Assembly (NCBI RefSeq): GCF_000150275.1 | Contig: NW_002060946.1 | Span: 4,563,035-4,627,034 of the forward strand | Reading direction: 5' to 3' | DNA length: 64,000 nucleotides | Source of the DNA: Trichoplax adhaerens | Lineage: Eukaryota > Placozoa > Uniplacotomia > Trichoplacea > Trichoplacidae | Part shown: positions 45,301 through 57,751 of the stretch, piece after piece | Numbering within the stretch: position 1 is the stretch's first letter | Layout of the letters: each line of letters begins with the position of its first letter | Program-made: the position numbers and the translations under genes | The notes under the pieces: generated by a model | Databases searched by the model: none | What the model saw: only the letters and a program-made list of their open reading frames with translations | What the model was told of the DNA's origin: nothing

Positions 45301-46920
45301 TATAGTTAGCCAATATTGAGTAGTAAATTCATAATCTAATATGCGTGTTGTCCTCACAATTCCTGTATTCGATTCAATGGTAAAATAGCCAAAATAGGGA
45401 GTAGCTGATAGAATGGAATAGGTAATTTGTCCATCTTCATTATTGTCTTGATCTCGTGCAGTCACTTTTAACACTGATGTATCGAGTGCTGTATCTTCTT
45501 TAATGACCGCTGAATAAATAGGCTGAGTAAATTGTGGTTGATTTTTATTTAAATTTTGATGATAGACTTGGATATTGACATCAGCAATACTAGCGCGTCG
45601 TGGTAGAAGTCTATCTCGAGCTTGGACTTGAAAGGTATAACGGCGAACTTGCAATTCACCAACTAATCGAATGGCACCTGTATTGCGATCGATTGTCCAT
45701 ATATTCGATTGGCTACCAGCGGCAATCATGCTGTAGATTAATCGATCATTACTGGATCCAGCATAAGAGTCGAACGCACGCGCTACTAAAATAACAGAAT
45801 GAGGAGGTAAATCGACATCAAGATTAGAATAATAAGTAGATTGAGTAAATTGTGGAGGTTTGGATTCATCGATGGTGTTATTTCCACTACTTGTTAAGGT
45901 CGATGGATAATTAGTCACATCATTAATATGGATTATAACTTGAGTTGGTATCGCTTTAAAGGATGGTTGGCCACGATCGACTGCATTAATTCTAAATTGA
46001 TAGCGTCGACGACGTTGATAATTTAATGGTGTTAATAAAGTAATTGCTCCAGTGCGATAATCAAGCATGAAATCATTTAATGGCAGTTCTGGATAGTAAT
46101 AGATTTGCCCATTATAATCATCATCGTTATCATAAGCTGTTACACTGCCAATCGATGACATAACGGGTATATTTTCATCAACGTGAAAGGTATAATTTTG
46201 CGATGTAAACGTTGGTCTCATATCGTTAATGTCCAGAACGACAAGATGGACGATAGCTGTAGCAGAACGTGGTGGTTTACCAGTATCCTGAGCACGAATG
46301 GTTAATTGATAAGTAGATTGCTCTTCACGGTTTAATACTGCCCGTGTCGTTAGTGTTAAGAATGCAATCCCATGGATGCGATTAACTCTTGCAGCAAAAT
46401 GATTCTGATCATCGCCTTGGATGATTTTATAATTATCGATACTGGTATCGTTGTCGGTTGCATAAGCGTTAATCAAACCTTTCACCATGGTCGATATGGG
46501 TTGATTTTCTGTAATATAACCTTCATATTGATTTTGCGAGAATACTGGTTTATGATCATTGCTATCAGTGATTACGATCGTTAACGGTGTTGCAGTACCG
46601 CCGCTTGTTTGGCTAATACGACGCAATAAGACAACAAGGTTAAATTGGCGTTGATTAAATTGTTGTTGTCGATTTAAATTTTTCTTAACCCTTAATTGAC
46701 CTGCTGCTGATAATTCAAATAATTTAAGTGCTTCAACAGCGGATGGTTCTTGGTATATGCTATATAATTCGCCATTAGATGGCAATGGCATAGTATAAAT
46801 ACTGTAGCCGACATTGGCATCTTCGGGTACACGAACTGTAATTCCATAGCTTGAATGCGTTAATATCATCAAGTAGCAGATTACTAGCAATAAATAAGTG
46901 ATCAAGTGATGAGAACCCAT
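33362..46920 (-). CDS. Giant classical (type III) cadherin with catenin-binding tail
   Basis: Five exons (transcript order): 35872-46920, 35571-35686, 35084-35376, 34715-34890, 33362-34570; 4280 residues. Order: signal peptide (1-26, LLLVICYLMIL core); about 32 cadherin repeats to about residue 3384, with linkers such as VVDINDNMPEF and VTDVNDNRPQF; a Cys-bearing membrane-proximal region (GVDACQTNNCLSGC); EGF; laminin G; EGF; laminin G; EGF; transmembrane helix about 4085-4106; tail of 174 residues. The tail has EGGGEDDVDNYDL (about 4133), the p120-catenin-binding pattern, and SYLNVWGPRFKHLADIY (about 4249), the beta-catenin-binding pattern of classical cadherins (YLNEWGxRFKKLADMY). It therefore should anchor actin via catenins at cell junctions, unlike FAT or Dachsous cadherins, which it resembles in size. 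The ATG at 46920 was chosen because it begins the signal peptide. Repeat count was made by eye. Confidence 0.93.
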
Positions 46921-49900
46921 GGCTTGCAAAGATATGCTATTCTTTTAATAAATAAATAGAAACCAAAGTGAGCCCTATTTAATGTAGATGAAAGTGCAAG
47001 ATTATTAGTTGAATAGACTATTTATAAAAGGTACAATTTAATTTCCACTGTTTGTCACTCGTAATCAGATATTTTAGTGAGCCATTTACAAAATCAGAAT
47101 TGAACTTCAACAGCAATCTTTGAAGGCTTAATTTATTATTATCTGATCGGGTAAAATCAAAAGCGCTATTAAGTTCGTATTTAGGATTTTATGTCTGAGT
47201 CAAGCCTACTATCGCCAGATTTCTTTTGGAAGTCAGGAATATTATTTTATCATTTATAAAATCAAAATTTAACTGTGATTACCATTAATAATCGCTCATC
47301 TATGATTTAAATATACTGTACAGCGTACAGTATATTAATCACCCTAAAAATAATAATCACCGATACAATCATTAGAATTAAATGAAATCAATCACTGCAG
47401 AATAAATGACCCCTATTGTCGCTGCGGTTGATACTTATTCTATATATCGTAACTCTTTGCAGTGCACAAACTTCTTAAAGAACAGATTGGATAGCCGTCA
47501 AAGTTTTTAGTGATACTTCGATTGATATTAATACTACATTTCGGAACTTTTTCGAGTTCATAAAGTTCTGAAGGAATGGATTGGATAGCCGTCATGGCAT
47601 TTCGTGATATCACTGTCCTCTTTTTCTGCCATTATAAAAGTATAATTTTATCTGACGAAAAACTACTAATCCTTCTTTTTCCATTCCATCATATGAAAAG
47701 ATGAAAAGATGATTATGTTTCAGTAACCGTAAATTATGTTGAAATATTGCTCAATTCGTAATAAACTTAACTAGAGCTAAAGATTTGCCGCCGTAATCTT
47801 ATTAAGACATTAAATTTATCATCTGATGATTATTTTTTTATTATTTAGTTAGAATACATGAAAAGCGATAAACTATTTTATTACGGTGATCAAATCGCCA
47901 TACTTTGCAATCTGTTATATCGCTGTTAAGGCGAAAAGGGGGCGCGGCTCTATTTTCGTCGATAGAGTTATGCTCAAGCAAGAAAAGTGCTGATGGATTC
48001 ATATCTTATGTATTTATTCGTGAAGAAAAAAGATCAGCAGATTATATCTCAATATTACTCTTTGCTACAGTACAATATACTGTATTACAGTTATAGTAAA
48101 ATAAACTAATTTCCTATCGTCGATTTTAAATGATTATAAGAATTTCTATTTAGCTTCTATACTGGCTTATATTAGTTAATGTTTAAATCAATAACTAATG
48201 ATTAATCTACAACCCATCTGTTATATTAAATTACTTAGATTTCCAAGTGATAAAATAAATGAAATTATCGACTGATTTACTGAGACGATCTTTTGCTCTA
48301 TCTAGCCTTCAGGACATAATGTCGAAGTTAGGTGACTATACCCTTGTTTTGGCTATCAATTTTAATACTCCATGGAGTATACAATAATCTCTTTCTTCTG
48401 TATGAATATTATGTCAGGAGAGAACTCAACTTTAATTGCAGATCACTACGGCTTAGTAAAATTATAAGTTCCTTTAAATATGGTACGAAAGATTTACTTT
48501 TTTAAAATATGACGAGTCATGAATAATCATGCTATTAACTTAATGCCTTAAAAATCAGGTTGGATATTAATTGTGAGCTGAAAGATAGTTTGCCAGCATA
48601 AATTGAAGTCATCAAAACGTCAAGAAAGATAGGCACTTTTAAGTAGTGATAATTGATTCCGATATGTTATACGCGTATAGGCTAACGACTAATAGTGTTA
48701 AGAAAATAGAGCCAGGAGTTACTTTAAAAGTCTGAACTGTAAAGGCTTTGACTATTTTAATTAAAACATAGAAAGGCAATCGGATCGCGTTCATCATCAA
48801 CATGGCTATTCCTTATCGTTTGATTAGCAATTAGCCTTCTATTACTCATAATGACGTAACTTATTCAAAACAAATAGTGAATTACCTTGGAAAACTGAAA
48901 TTCTTAAAGCAATAATCATTTCAAATACAACGCAAAATAGCAGATTAGATAACTCTCATCAAGATCGCTATCCATCATTGTAAATTCTTTTACTTCTATG
49001 AAATAAAAGCAATCAGCGGCGATGATTTATCCGCCATTCTATGTTGACTAGAGTTATGAGAGTTTCATTACTCTCGTTATCATAATGTTGACTGTTAAAT
49101 AATATTATGATCGTCGATTATATTGAACTCGACTTTCAATAACAATAAATAACATGTTGAAAAATTGATCAATTTATAATTTTCAATGATTGATATTTAG
49201 ATAAAAGTAGTTAGATATTGGTAAATTACCGATAAAGTTTGATTATCTTATTCAATTTAGCTAGAAGGGTGTTTCCTATTGTCATCATCATAATACTGTA
49301 CAATAAGTTGATCTCTTATCTAATCATATTTAACCGATAGAACAGATTTCACTAATCGACAATTTATTTCTTATGGATATGGTGAGATATCTGGTAGTCT
49401 ATAAGGAAAAGATTAATCATCGTTCAATACAGATCTGGTTGTTTTCTCCATGATACAGTATATGACGATAGAGAACAGATCAAGTATTCACTGCTCAATT
49501 ATGACTATAATAAATAAGCTAGCTAGTATTGAAGTCATAAATAGGAAGGAGTGGGTATGAATTGTATAATGGATTACTTAATCCATAGGATTTAAAGTTA
49601 AATTAGAATAAGCCTATTTTGATAAAGAGGATCCAATCTGGCTTAGTATTAGCACTTAAATTCTGAAAGATCTTTTTTTCATCATGCTAATGAACGATAG
49701 ACGTATGATCTTACTGACTAGACTGATTAGCAACACAATAATTCAGTCTGTCTTTTGAAGGTCAAACAAAAACCTGCTTTCTCATTTTCATCAATAAATG
49801 CTTAGACACGTATGTTGCTTTAATTACTGCCCTATCTAAGCTAAATCATAGATGGGTTAAAAGCTAACCGTGCCATATTGACCCTATGGCAATTATATAG

Positions 49901-52900
49901 AATTGGAGATTGGAGAGAAAGGCTGTTTTGTCGATTTTTTTAACATTCTATACGATAATACATCTTGAAGGTCACATAAATTGGTCGTTTTTTATTAGTC
50001 GAATGTACGTTACCGGCACTGCTCTATCCTATATAGAATATCTAGAGTACGAAATTAATACAAAAGCTAATACAAATAGAAGTTGATCTATTCGTTCTTG
50101 ATAACTTCTGTCAAGACTGGAAAGAGTATCTTATCCATCTATTGAATATAATCAATTACTGTAATCCTCATGACACAACTAGTAACCTTAACTTTATGAT
50201 TATGACAGCCATATTTCACATGAAGAAGTTATAAAAAAGGAAAGCTTAACCGATCGTGCGGAATGACATCAAATTAAACATGGCATATTAAAAATCGATC
50301 ATTTTTTCTAATTATCCTACTGAGAAATGATTACCTTGAGATAAGAGATAACAAGGCAACTTGATTGGTAAAGAATGTCTTGATAGAGACCACGCTGGTT
50401 ATGGTCGACTATAAATCTTACCACAACGGTAATTCAAACTAGTTTCACCTGCTAGTCTCCTTTCTTTAATGGAGCACTTGAATAGTTGTACTACCTGACA
50501 TCCGGGAAGGGGTAAAGGCAAGGAAATTAGATGAAAGTATTGGAAAAATGAATTCCAAGAATATTATAAAAATGACTGGAATGATTTAGTTTGGCAAGGA
50601 GGTGGATATAAAATTAAATTTTCTTCTCTACTTGAGTTACAGTAGTAATAACTCACGTTGATCTCCAATTGAATTGAAAAAGTAAATTGTATTAATGTTG
50701 ATGATGACACAGACTGGCATCGATGATGACAAAGTAACTTGAATTATGTTGACTAAAAGCTGTTTCATACCATAGCCAGTTCTAGACTGGAGGTGAAAAC
50801 ATATTCTAGCGTTAACATGCCTTAAATTAATTGGTTATCGACTTAATTGTATTGAATTAGCTTGTCAATCAAGATACAATAGGGCAGATGGTAGAAACGT
50901 ATTAAAAGAATGTGTACTCCAAAGTAGAGTTATAATTGGCTAATATTGTTGAGATGGATTGTTTTGACAATACATGATAATCATCTGTCATCGAGATCAA
51001 TCATAATTGTCATCAATTTGATGAGTGCTTTATAAAATGCAGAGATTGATTAAAAATTTTTTATTGTTTTTCCATAACTATAATTCTACTTGTTTTGCTA
51101 TCTGTTGATGGTATTAAAGTTTTAATCATATCTATAGAACACATTGATTATTGTCAAAAAATCATGATGATGATTATCGTTTGGATGATGATAGAAGATA
51201 ATTAGCTCTAGCTTGCTTTGGAATTCATGCCAGGCTTTAATTCTCATTTGAATAAGCTATAAGACATCATATTATCATTCTTTATTAGATGATTATTCCA
51301 AGACCACCATCTGACTCAGATCCGTGTGATTATATCATCTTTTAATTTCAATATCGAATTGTAGTAATAGATGGCTCGAAAATTACTTTCGATGATTAAT
51401 AACGGTATTGAAAGATATATGTGATGTCAGTGTATCAAATTAAGTAAAATCGATAGGGTTATCTCTTACTTTTGACAGCTACTGATGTTTTCAACCATGT
51501 ATGTAAAAAAGAAGGAAACTACAATATTCATTTGCCTACCTTTTAATGACAATTAAGCTTTTGTAGATAATTAATCCAATTGATTTATATTATATGATTA
51601 CATCATATTTCGACGTCATCCGAATATAATAACATCAATATGGTTATGAAATAGATAGTAAACCTCTATTACTCGTACTGTTTAGACCACTTCTTCATGT
51701 TACTGCATTTTGCAACGATACCGCAGTCATAGGTGTTTCACTTATTTTAAGTATAAAAAGTGTTAAGATATTTATTTTATTATCGGTTTAATTAATTAGT
51801 TAATATTTCATGATTATCTAGCATTTTGGGGATGACCATTATTACAGTACCGTAACGTTATTCTTCTTCCTAACCTAAAATTAATATATGCTATTAGAGG
51901 CTCAGATATCATGAATATCATTTTGAATCTAAAACGTAATCCTCAGGTTTAGCCTGGCAAAAAAGGATCAAGAAAACTATAGCTGGAGAGGTTATGTCCA
52001 GTACCCATATAGTCATAATGACATATGATGGTGATATTCACCTTACAGACATATACATCAAACTGTGCGTTACAAAATCGTATAAGCTGGAAAATTAATT
52101 ATAGATTAAATGATAGTTTTAAAAATAGGATGAAACGACGAGCGTTCATTAATTAGATTATAGAAATACGAGATTAATTCTTGGCTTTTCATGTTAATAT
52201 ATCTAAGGGAAAAGAGGCTGAGAGCAATGTTTCTATTTGCTATGAAACGAATAGGTAATGTAGCTATCACATGCATTTCGGTGATATATTGATCAGTTTT
52301 GCTGCAGGTGCTTGAAATGGCTCGACAAATAATCCGCTCGTATCAATAATTTCAAGCCTATCTTGGCGTTTATTTGAATTACAATGCTCAATTTAACGTT
52401 CCTGGTGTTGTTTCTTCAATTAATTAATATTAAAGATAATACAATAGCCATCATTTTAAGACAGGGCCGTCCTTTTGATTACGCACTCCACAATGAATAA
52501 ACGACATCAAGCTCAATAGGATGAATAGAATAAGAAGGTCAAGATCATACTGGACTAGTTTTAGAACAATAAATCTAGGGGAAAGACTATGAAAGATGAC
52601 TTTAACCTTTTTAACTATTTCATTCAAATTAGATTATAATAATAGTTCATAGTAATTGCGCAATGGCTTAAAGGTTAGGTTTAGATCATGTATTAACGGG
52701 ATGTAATTAAGAATGACATGTAATCTGTTTCGGGACAGTACTAGTAGATAGATTATAAAATATAAGATAAACTGGTCTAGATAAGATTAAGGTATAACCT
52801 TGTACAGTTTTTGACTCATTTGCTCCTTTCCTGTATTTACAACTGAATAGTAAAACACGCTCAATTCTCTACGTTTATTTTATCTCCTCAGTTACGTTTA

Positions 52901-55900
52901 GTCTATTGTTGATAATGATAATTGTATAGCTTGTATTATTGATAACGATAATTTATATCACCATTGACTGTGATTTAAGCAATTTATTAATCGTCAATGA
53001 TGACTATTTAAATGAGATAGGGATCGATCTACATTAACTGAATTAATCATTAATCTTATTGACCTACATTTTCTTTAAATCTTCTTAATCGTATGTATTG
53101 CCTGTTTAAACGAGGTGTGATGTTATCTATATGAATATATTTGACCACTAATCTTATTAGCTTTAGCTTCAACGTAAGACAATATCCTAAATCATTTGAA
53201 AGTTTACAATAAAATCAGCATTGTAGCATATCTAGCGATTGATCAGTTGTACAGTATAGTATATGTGCAATATAAATAATATTGCTTTCCTGAGTCGGCT
53301 TTCTATCGTTGATTAATAATTCTATTACATGACAACTTAGGATAAGTAAAAGCCCTCTATTGTCTATTTAATGAATAAGCGATAACTGCTAGTGATTGTT
53401 CAATTAGTCTCTTGTTTAATGGCTTGATTAATCTTATATTCAAGAGGATTCGAATGACTTAATTCTCAATAAATACAATAATCGACAGGAAAATAACTAA
53501 CAACAGTCAACATAATGCATAACTGCTAGTCAAGGAGCCGACTATATTTATAATCGATCGTATGAAGGGGTAATTTATCAATCATGATGACCGCGTTTAT
53601 ATTTAGGGTATGGTAACAAGTTGAACAAACGAATTCGGATAATTATTACCCAATCATACACCGTTGATCACCAAAATTTGTTTTCAATAGTATTTTAATT
53701 GAGTTGAAATCATATAATAATACCTTGCCATCTTATTTTTATTTTCTTTAGCATCAGTCTGTAATGTGGTGAAAACATGTTGATTAATTTTAATCTCGGT
53801 AACAATCATGTTGTGTTAGCTAACATCAATAGAGGCAATTGTCACTGTTGTTTTTGATTTAAATAAAGCAGGAGAATTCAATATTTTCTGCGTCTTGCTG
53901 AGATTGTTTACGGTTATTACTGCTAACAGAGTATTGGTCTTATAAAACGAAAATCACTGAGTATATGGTACGATCAGATGATTTGGTATCCGAATAAAAA
54001 TTAAATTGCTTACATCTGAAAGCGATTGAACATCTACTTTTTTACATTAACTTAAATCAATGTTGTAACTTTAGCGATTTATAGAATAGCTCATAAATTT
54101 TGATGAATCAATTGATCATCAAGGCTGTCTCGTCTCGTACATCATAATCGTTAGACAATGGCGTTTTCATCATTCATGATTAATTGTACTTAGCAGACAA
54201 GGGTTGAGCTACTTTCATTCGCCTTCTCTTTGATGTAACACTTGTAATGTATTAAACGAATTTTAAAAATAAAATAATGAGAAGATAGAAGAGTAATAAT
54301 ATAAAAAGTAGGTGAGAAAAATAGCCAAATCACCGCAATTTTGTTAGCGTATATATTTCCTATGGTAGTTTAAGACAGATGTAGGTTGTGTATAGCACTT
54401 TCACTCATGGATTATCTTAATTTAATAGTAAGTAAATGGAATAAATTAATTAGTTACCTTTAGGATAATTTATTGGAAATCCAACTAGAAAGGATCCGTT
54501 ATTGCAACTGCAGTTTCAAATAATTCGATTGAATTTGTTCTTCCTTCCGGCAATATTATGACATGACTGTTCATGTATTATTATTTTGTCACTTGCCGTA
54601 GGGTACAGAAAGAAGTAATCGTTTGGAGTCCTATTGATTAAATCCCTCAGATTATCTATTATATTGTTAATCCAGTCGATGACTGCTATTGAAGAAAATT
54701 ATGTTTCCACAACAACCGACGAGAAAACGTGCCTAATGCTATTAGGATTAATATTGAATTGTTTATTGTCACTAGCGCTGTTTGAATATTTTTAAAATTG
54801 ATTTCAGGCAGTCGTTAACTCGCGTGGTTGGAAAAGGAGCTGTCAAAACTTGATATGATTGATAGTTTGAAATTTTCTATTTCTTGTTATCAAGTCTGCT
54901 AGGATGATAATAAAAATAAGAAAAATCCTATTATTTTTGCCTATTTGATGATTTTTAATTTTGAATAATAACACAATTAATAGTAAACATAAATTATTAA
55001 TATTAATCTTTTAAAATATTCAAAAAAGTTAACGTTTACTCGAGTTTAAATTCTTGCGCGCTAATATGAATAATAATAATTTGTCTAGAGAAATTTTAAT
55101 TTATTATTTACGGAAGTGATTTTTATATACTGTACTGTAAATTATTTAGTTAAAGGTGTATTTTTGTATGAGTTAGTCCTAATGAAGTCTTATTGCTATC
55201 TCCAGCTTGTTTAGTGTTAATCTATTTTTTTAGCGGGATTAGTTCTACAGGCAATACTAACGTGCCTATTACATCATAGTGAAGCGATTACAATGTCTGC
55301 TAGTATAGCATTGTATCTTATTCAATATGACTAAATAGGAAGTGATTCAACTTGCCACTTACAGATGTTAACAATTCATGTATACCGTACGATTAATAGT
55401 AGAGATGAGCTACAATACTTTCTATCATAGTTTTACATCCTGAAGAATATTATCAAAATCATGATACTATATGGCGTTGTTATATCCGAATGGTAGCATA
55501 TAATTAACTCACGAATGTAGACAGAAATGATATAAGCGTATTGCGTAATATTGGAAATAATTATTATATCCCGCTGTATTTTGCCGAATATAATTAGGGT
55601 TACAATTATACGACAGTTTTACCCACTGATATGGTACGATTAAACTCGTCATTTTAAACAAAAATTATATACGCATGGAATGATCATACAAATAAATGCG
55701 CCTACTGTTACTATGGCATTGTATCTTTCAGAACGGTATAAGAATTAGTCTTTCTAAACCTAAATGTGCTATCGGCCTGCATACACATATGAATATTCCG
55801 TAAATAAGTTATGCACTCGTATTACTGTAATAGCTATAAGTTACAACCTGCAGTAGCAGTGAGTTCTACCGAAAAGACCGCATGTTCTATAAATTTATTC

Positions 55901-57751
55901 TTAAAGGCAAAAATAATATGGACAAAATTTATTGGTTATTTAACATATATTACTATAAATTAACTATCTAATCCAATATATCGTATAAGCTATAGATATG
56001 TGGAATTCATAAACCTACTATAATGTTTGTTTTAGAATGTATTCAGTCGAACATGCTACAATAATATGATAATTGTAGTTTTGACGAATATATATGATAT
56101 AAACATAGGCAGTTGAATCGTAAATTATTATGTAGACATTAACGATGTGGTTCTATAAACTCCGAAAGTCTATTACATTCGGTCTGCTATTTCATTTTCT
56201 CTTTCAAATTTTAACCGGCATTTGAACGTACTGAACTATTTAGGTCGACCATGCGTTATAATATAACTTATCTCAGCTAAATGTATTTATTTTGTTATCA
56301 CTGATACAATTTAATAGTTCCTAAATGTGCTATACGCGTAGGTATGTACATCAATCATTGTTAGATTTACTGAAACAAGTCAATTAATACCTTTATAATA
56401 AACATTATGGATATGTATAATATATGAAAGAATGATGAATCTAAATTTAAATAACATACTATGGAAATGGACCGGTGACACGGTACATGAGTCATCTTTT
56501 CACTGACGATAGTACTAATTCGATTATGAGAAATATAAAGTATTTATAGCGCTTGCCTAGATTATCATTCTCTAGGGCTATTTTAATCAAAAAAATTATC
56601 GATTGCAGTTCTGGTATATACTGTAGTTATGGGCCTGGCGCATGATAGATACTTTACCTATCGATTCTCATGTACAACTTAATCGCCAGCTATTGTAGTG
56701 TTTGTGTTGCATTAAATTTGACGTGTTCGGAAGATATATTGCGATTTGTTGTATATTTGCGGCACTCAGGAAGTTATCAATTCTTGATTACAATTTACAG
56801 ATCTATTCGTGCTTTATAATATTCATAATTAGGTATCGTTAGTTTATGTGATACCCTTATTCTTATATAATGATAGATACATTAGAAAAATTATCAGCTG
56901 TCAGCACTACTGATTTATTGTGGCATTTATTTTGATCGTAAGTCTTAGAATTTGGTTATTCATGATTTCATGAAACATGCACACAATTGTCTTGGTTGTG
57001 ATTGAACGCTCTGCAAATGTAATTGCCTTAACTATGTTTTCATAAGGGAGACACGTACGTTTGCGGTTGCAATTTAAGCTGAATCAAGAAAATTTGAATT
57101 TTATTAAAATATCAAGAAAAATTACTATTGTGTATAGTAAAATCCGCCAATCTTGAGGTTCAGATGACGACAGTCCTAAAAGTGAGTCTTACTATTTGCG
57201 CGAGTGTTAGTATTATATTAGGCGAATAATTAGTTCGTGAAGGGGGTTCGCCTATAATAGGCACTCGTATTTCGTATAACTACTACAAAATGAAGACACA
57301 ATATTCATTCTACTATGTAGATCTGCAGAAATAACATTCGATCCATGTTACGAAAGTAACCGAGCAATTCCGTATGCATATAATAAATAGATACGAGCAA
57401 TTTAATGATAAAACATATCCAATTAAGAAGTAAATTTTATTTTTACAGCAATCAGTAGCCTGAGTGATTATAGATATGTATGAGCAAATTTGATAATTGA
57501 GTTTATACACAATTTTGAACTCAGATAAGAACCAATACATTTCTCTAAAAAATCTTACATTAATATTCAATATAAATTTAGGTTAATATAGCATTGGCAG
57601 GATGATTTAATCAATCCATTATTAATATTTGTTCATTAGATGTAGACTTTGCTGCTTAATTTATAAAAATTAAAAAATTTAGTTACAGATGTGGTGTTAT
57701 CTTCAACCAGTTTTTAAAGAAAAGTCAGAATATGAATAAGTTTAAGAGAAA
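46921..57751. other. Long intergenic stretch (10.8 kb), no gene recognised
   Basis: Upstream of the cadherin start and downstream of the PIGT stop. Only short unsupported frames occur (47905-48096 +, 57313-57570 -). It contains a GTAC palindrome near 47318-47332 (ACTGTACAGCGTACAGT), an imperfect duplication at 47485 and 47579, and many TAATTA/GATTAAT cores, e.g. near 51788-51802 and 52418-52428. It presumably holds the cadherin promoter and 5' UTR. I saw no splice-bounded coding exon, but non-coding RNA genes would be missed by eye. Confidence 0.45.

Noticed and set aside
33362-46920. FAT or Dachsous cadherin identity
   Set aside because: Size fits, but the tail has classical catenin-binding motifs and the membrane-proximal region has the type III arrangement.
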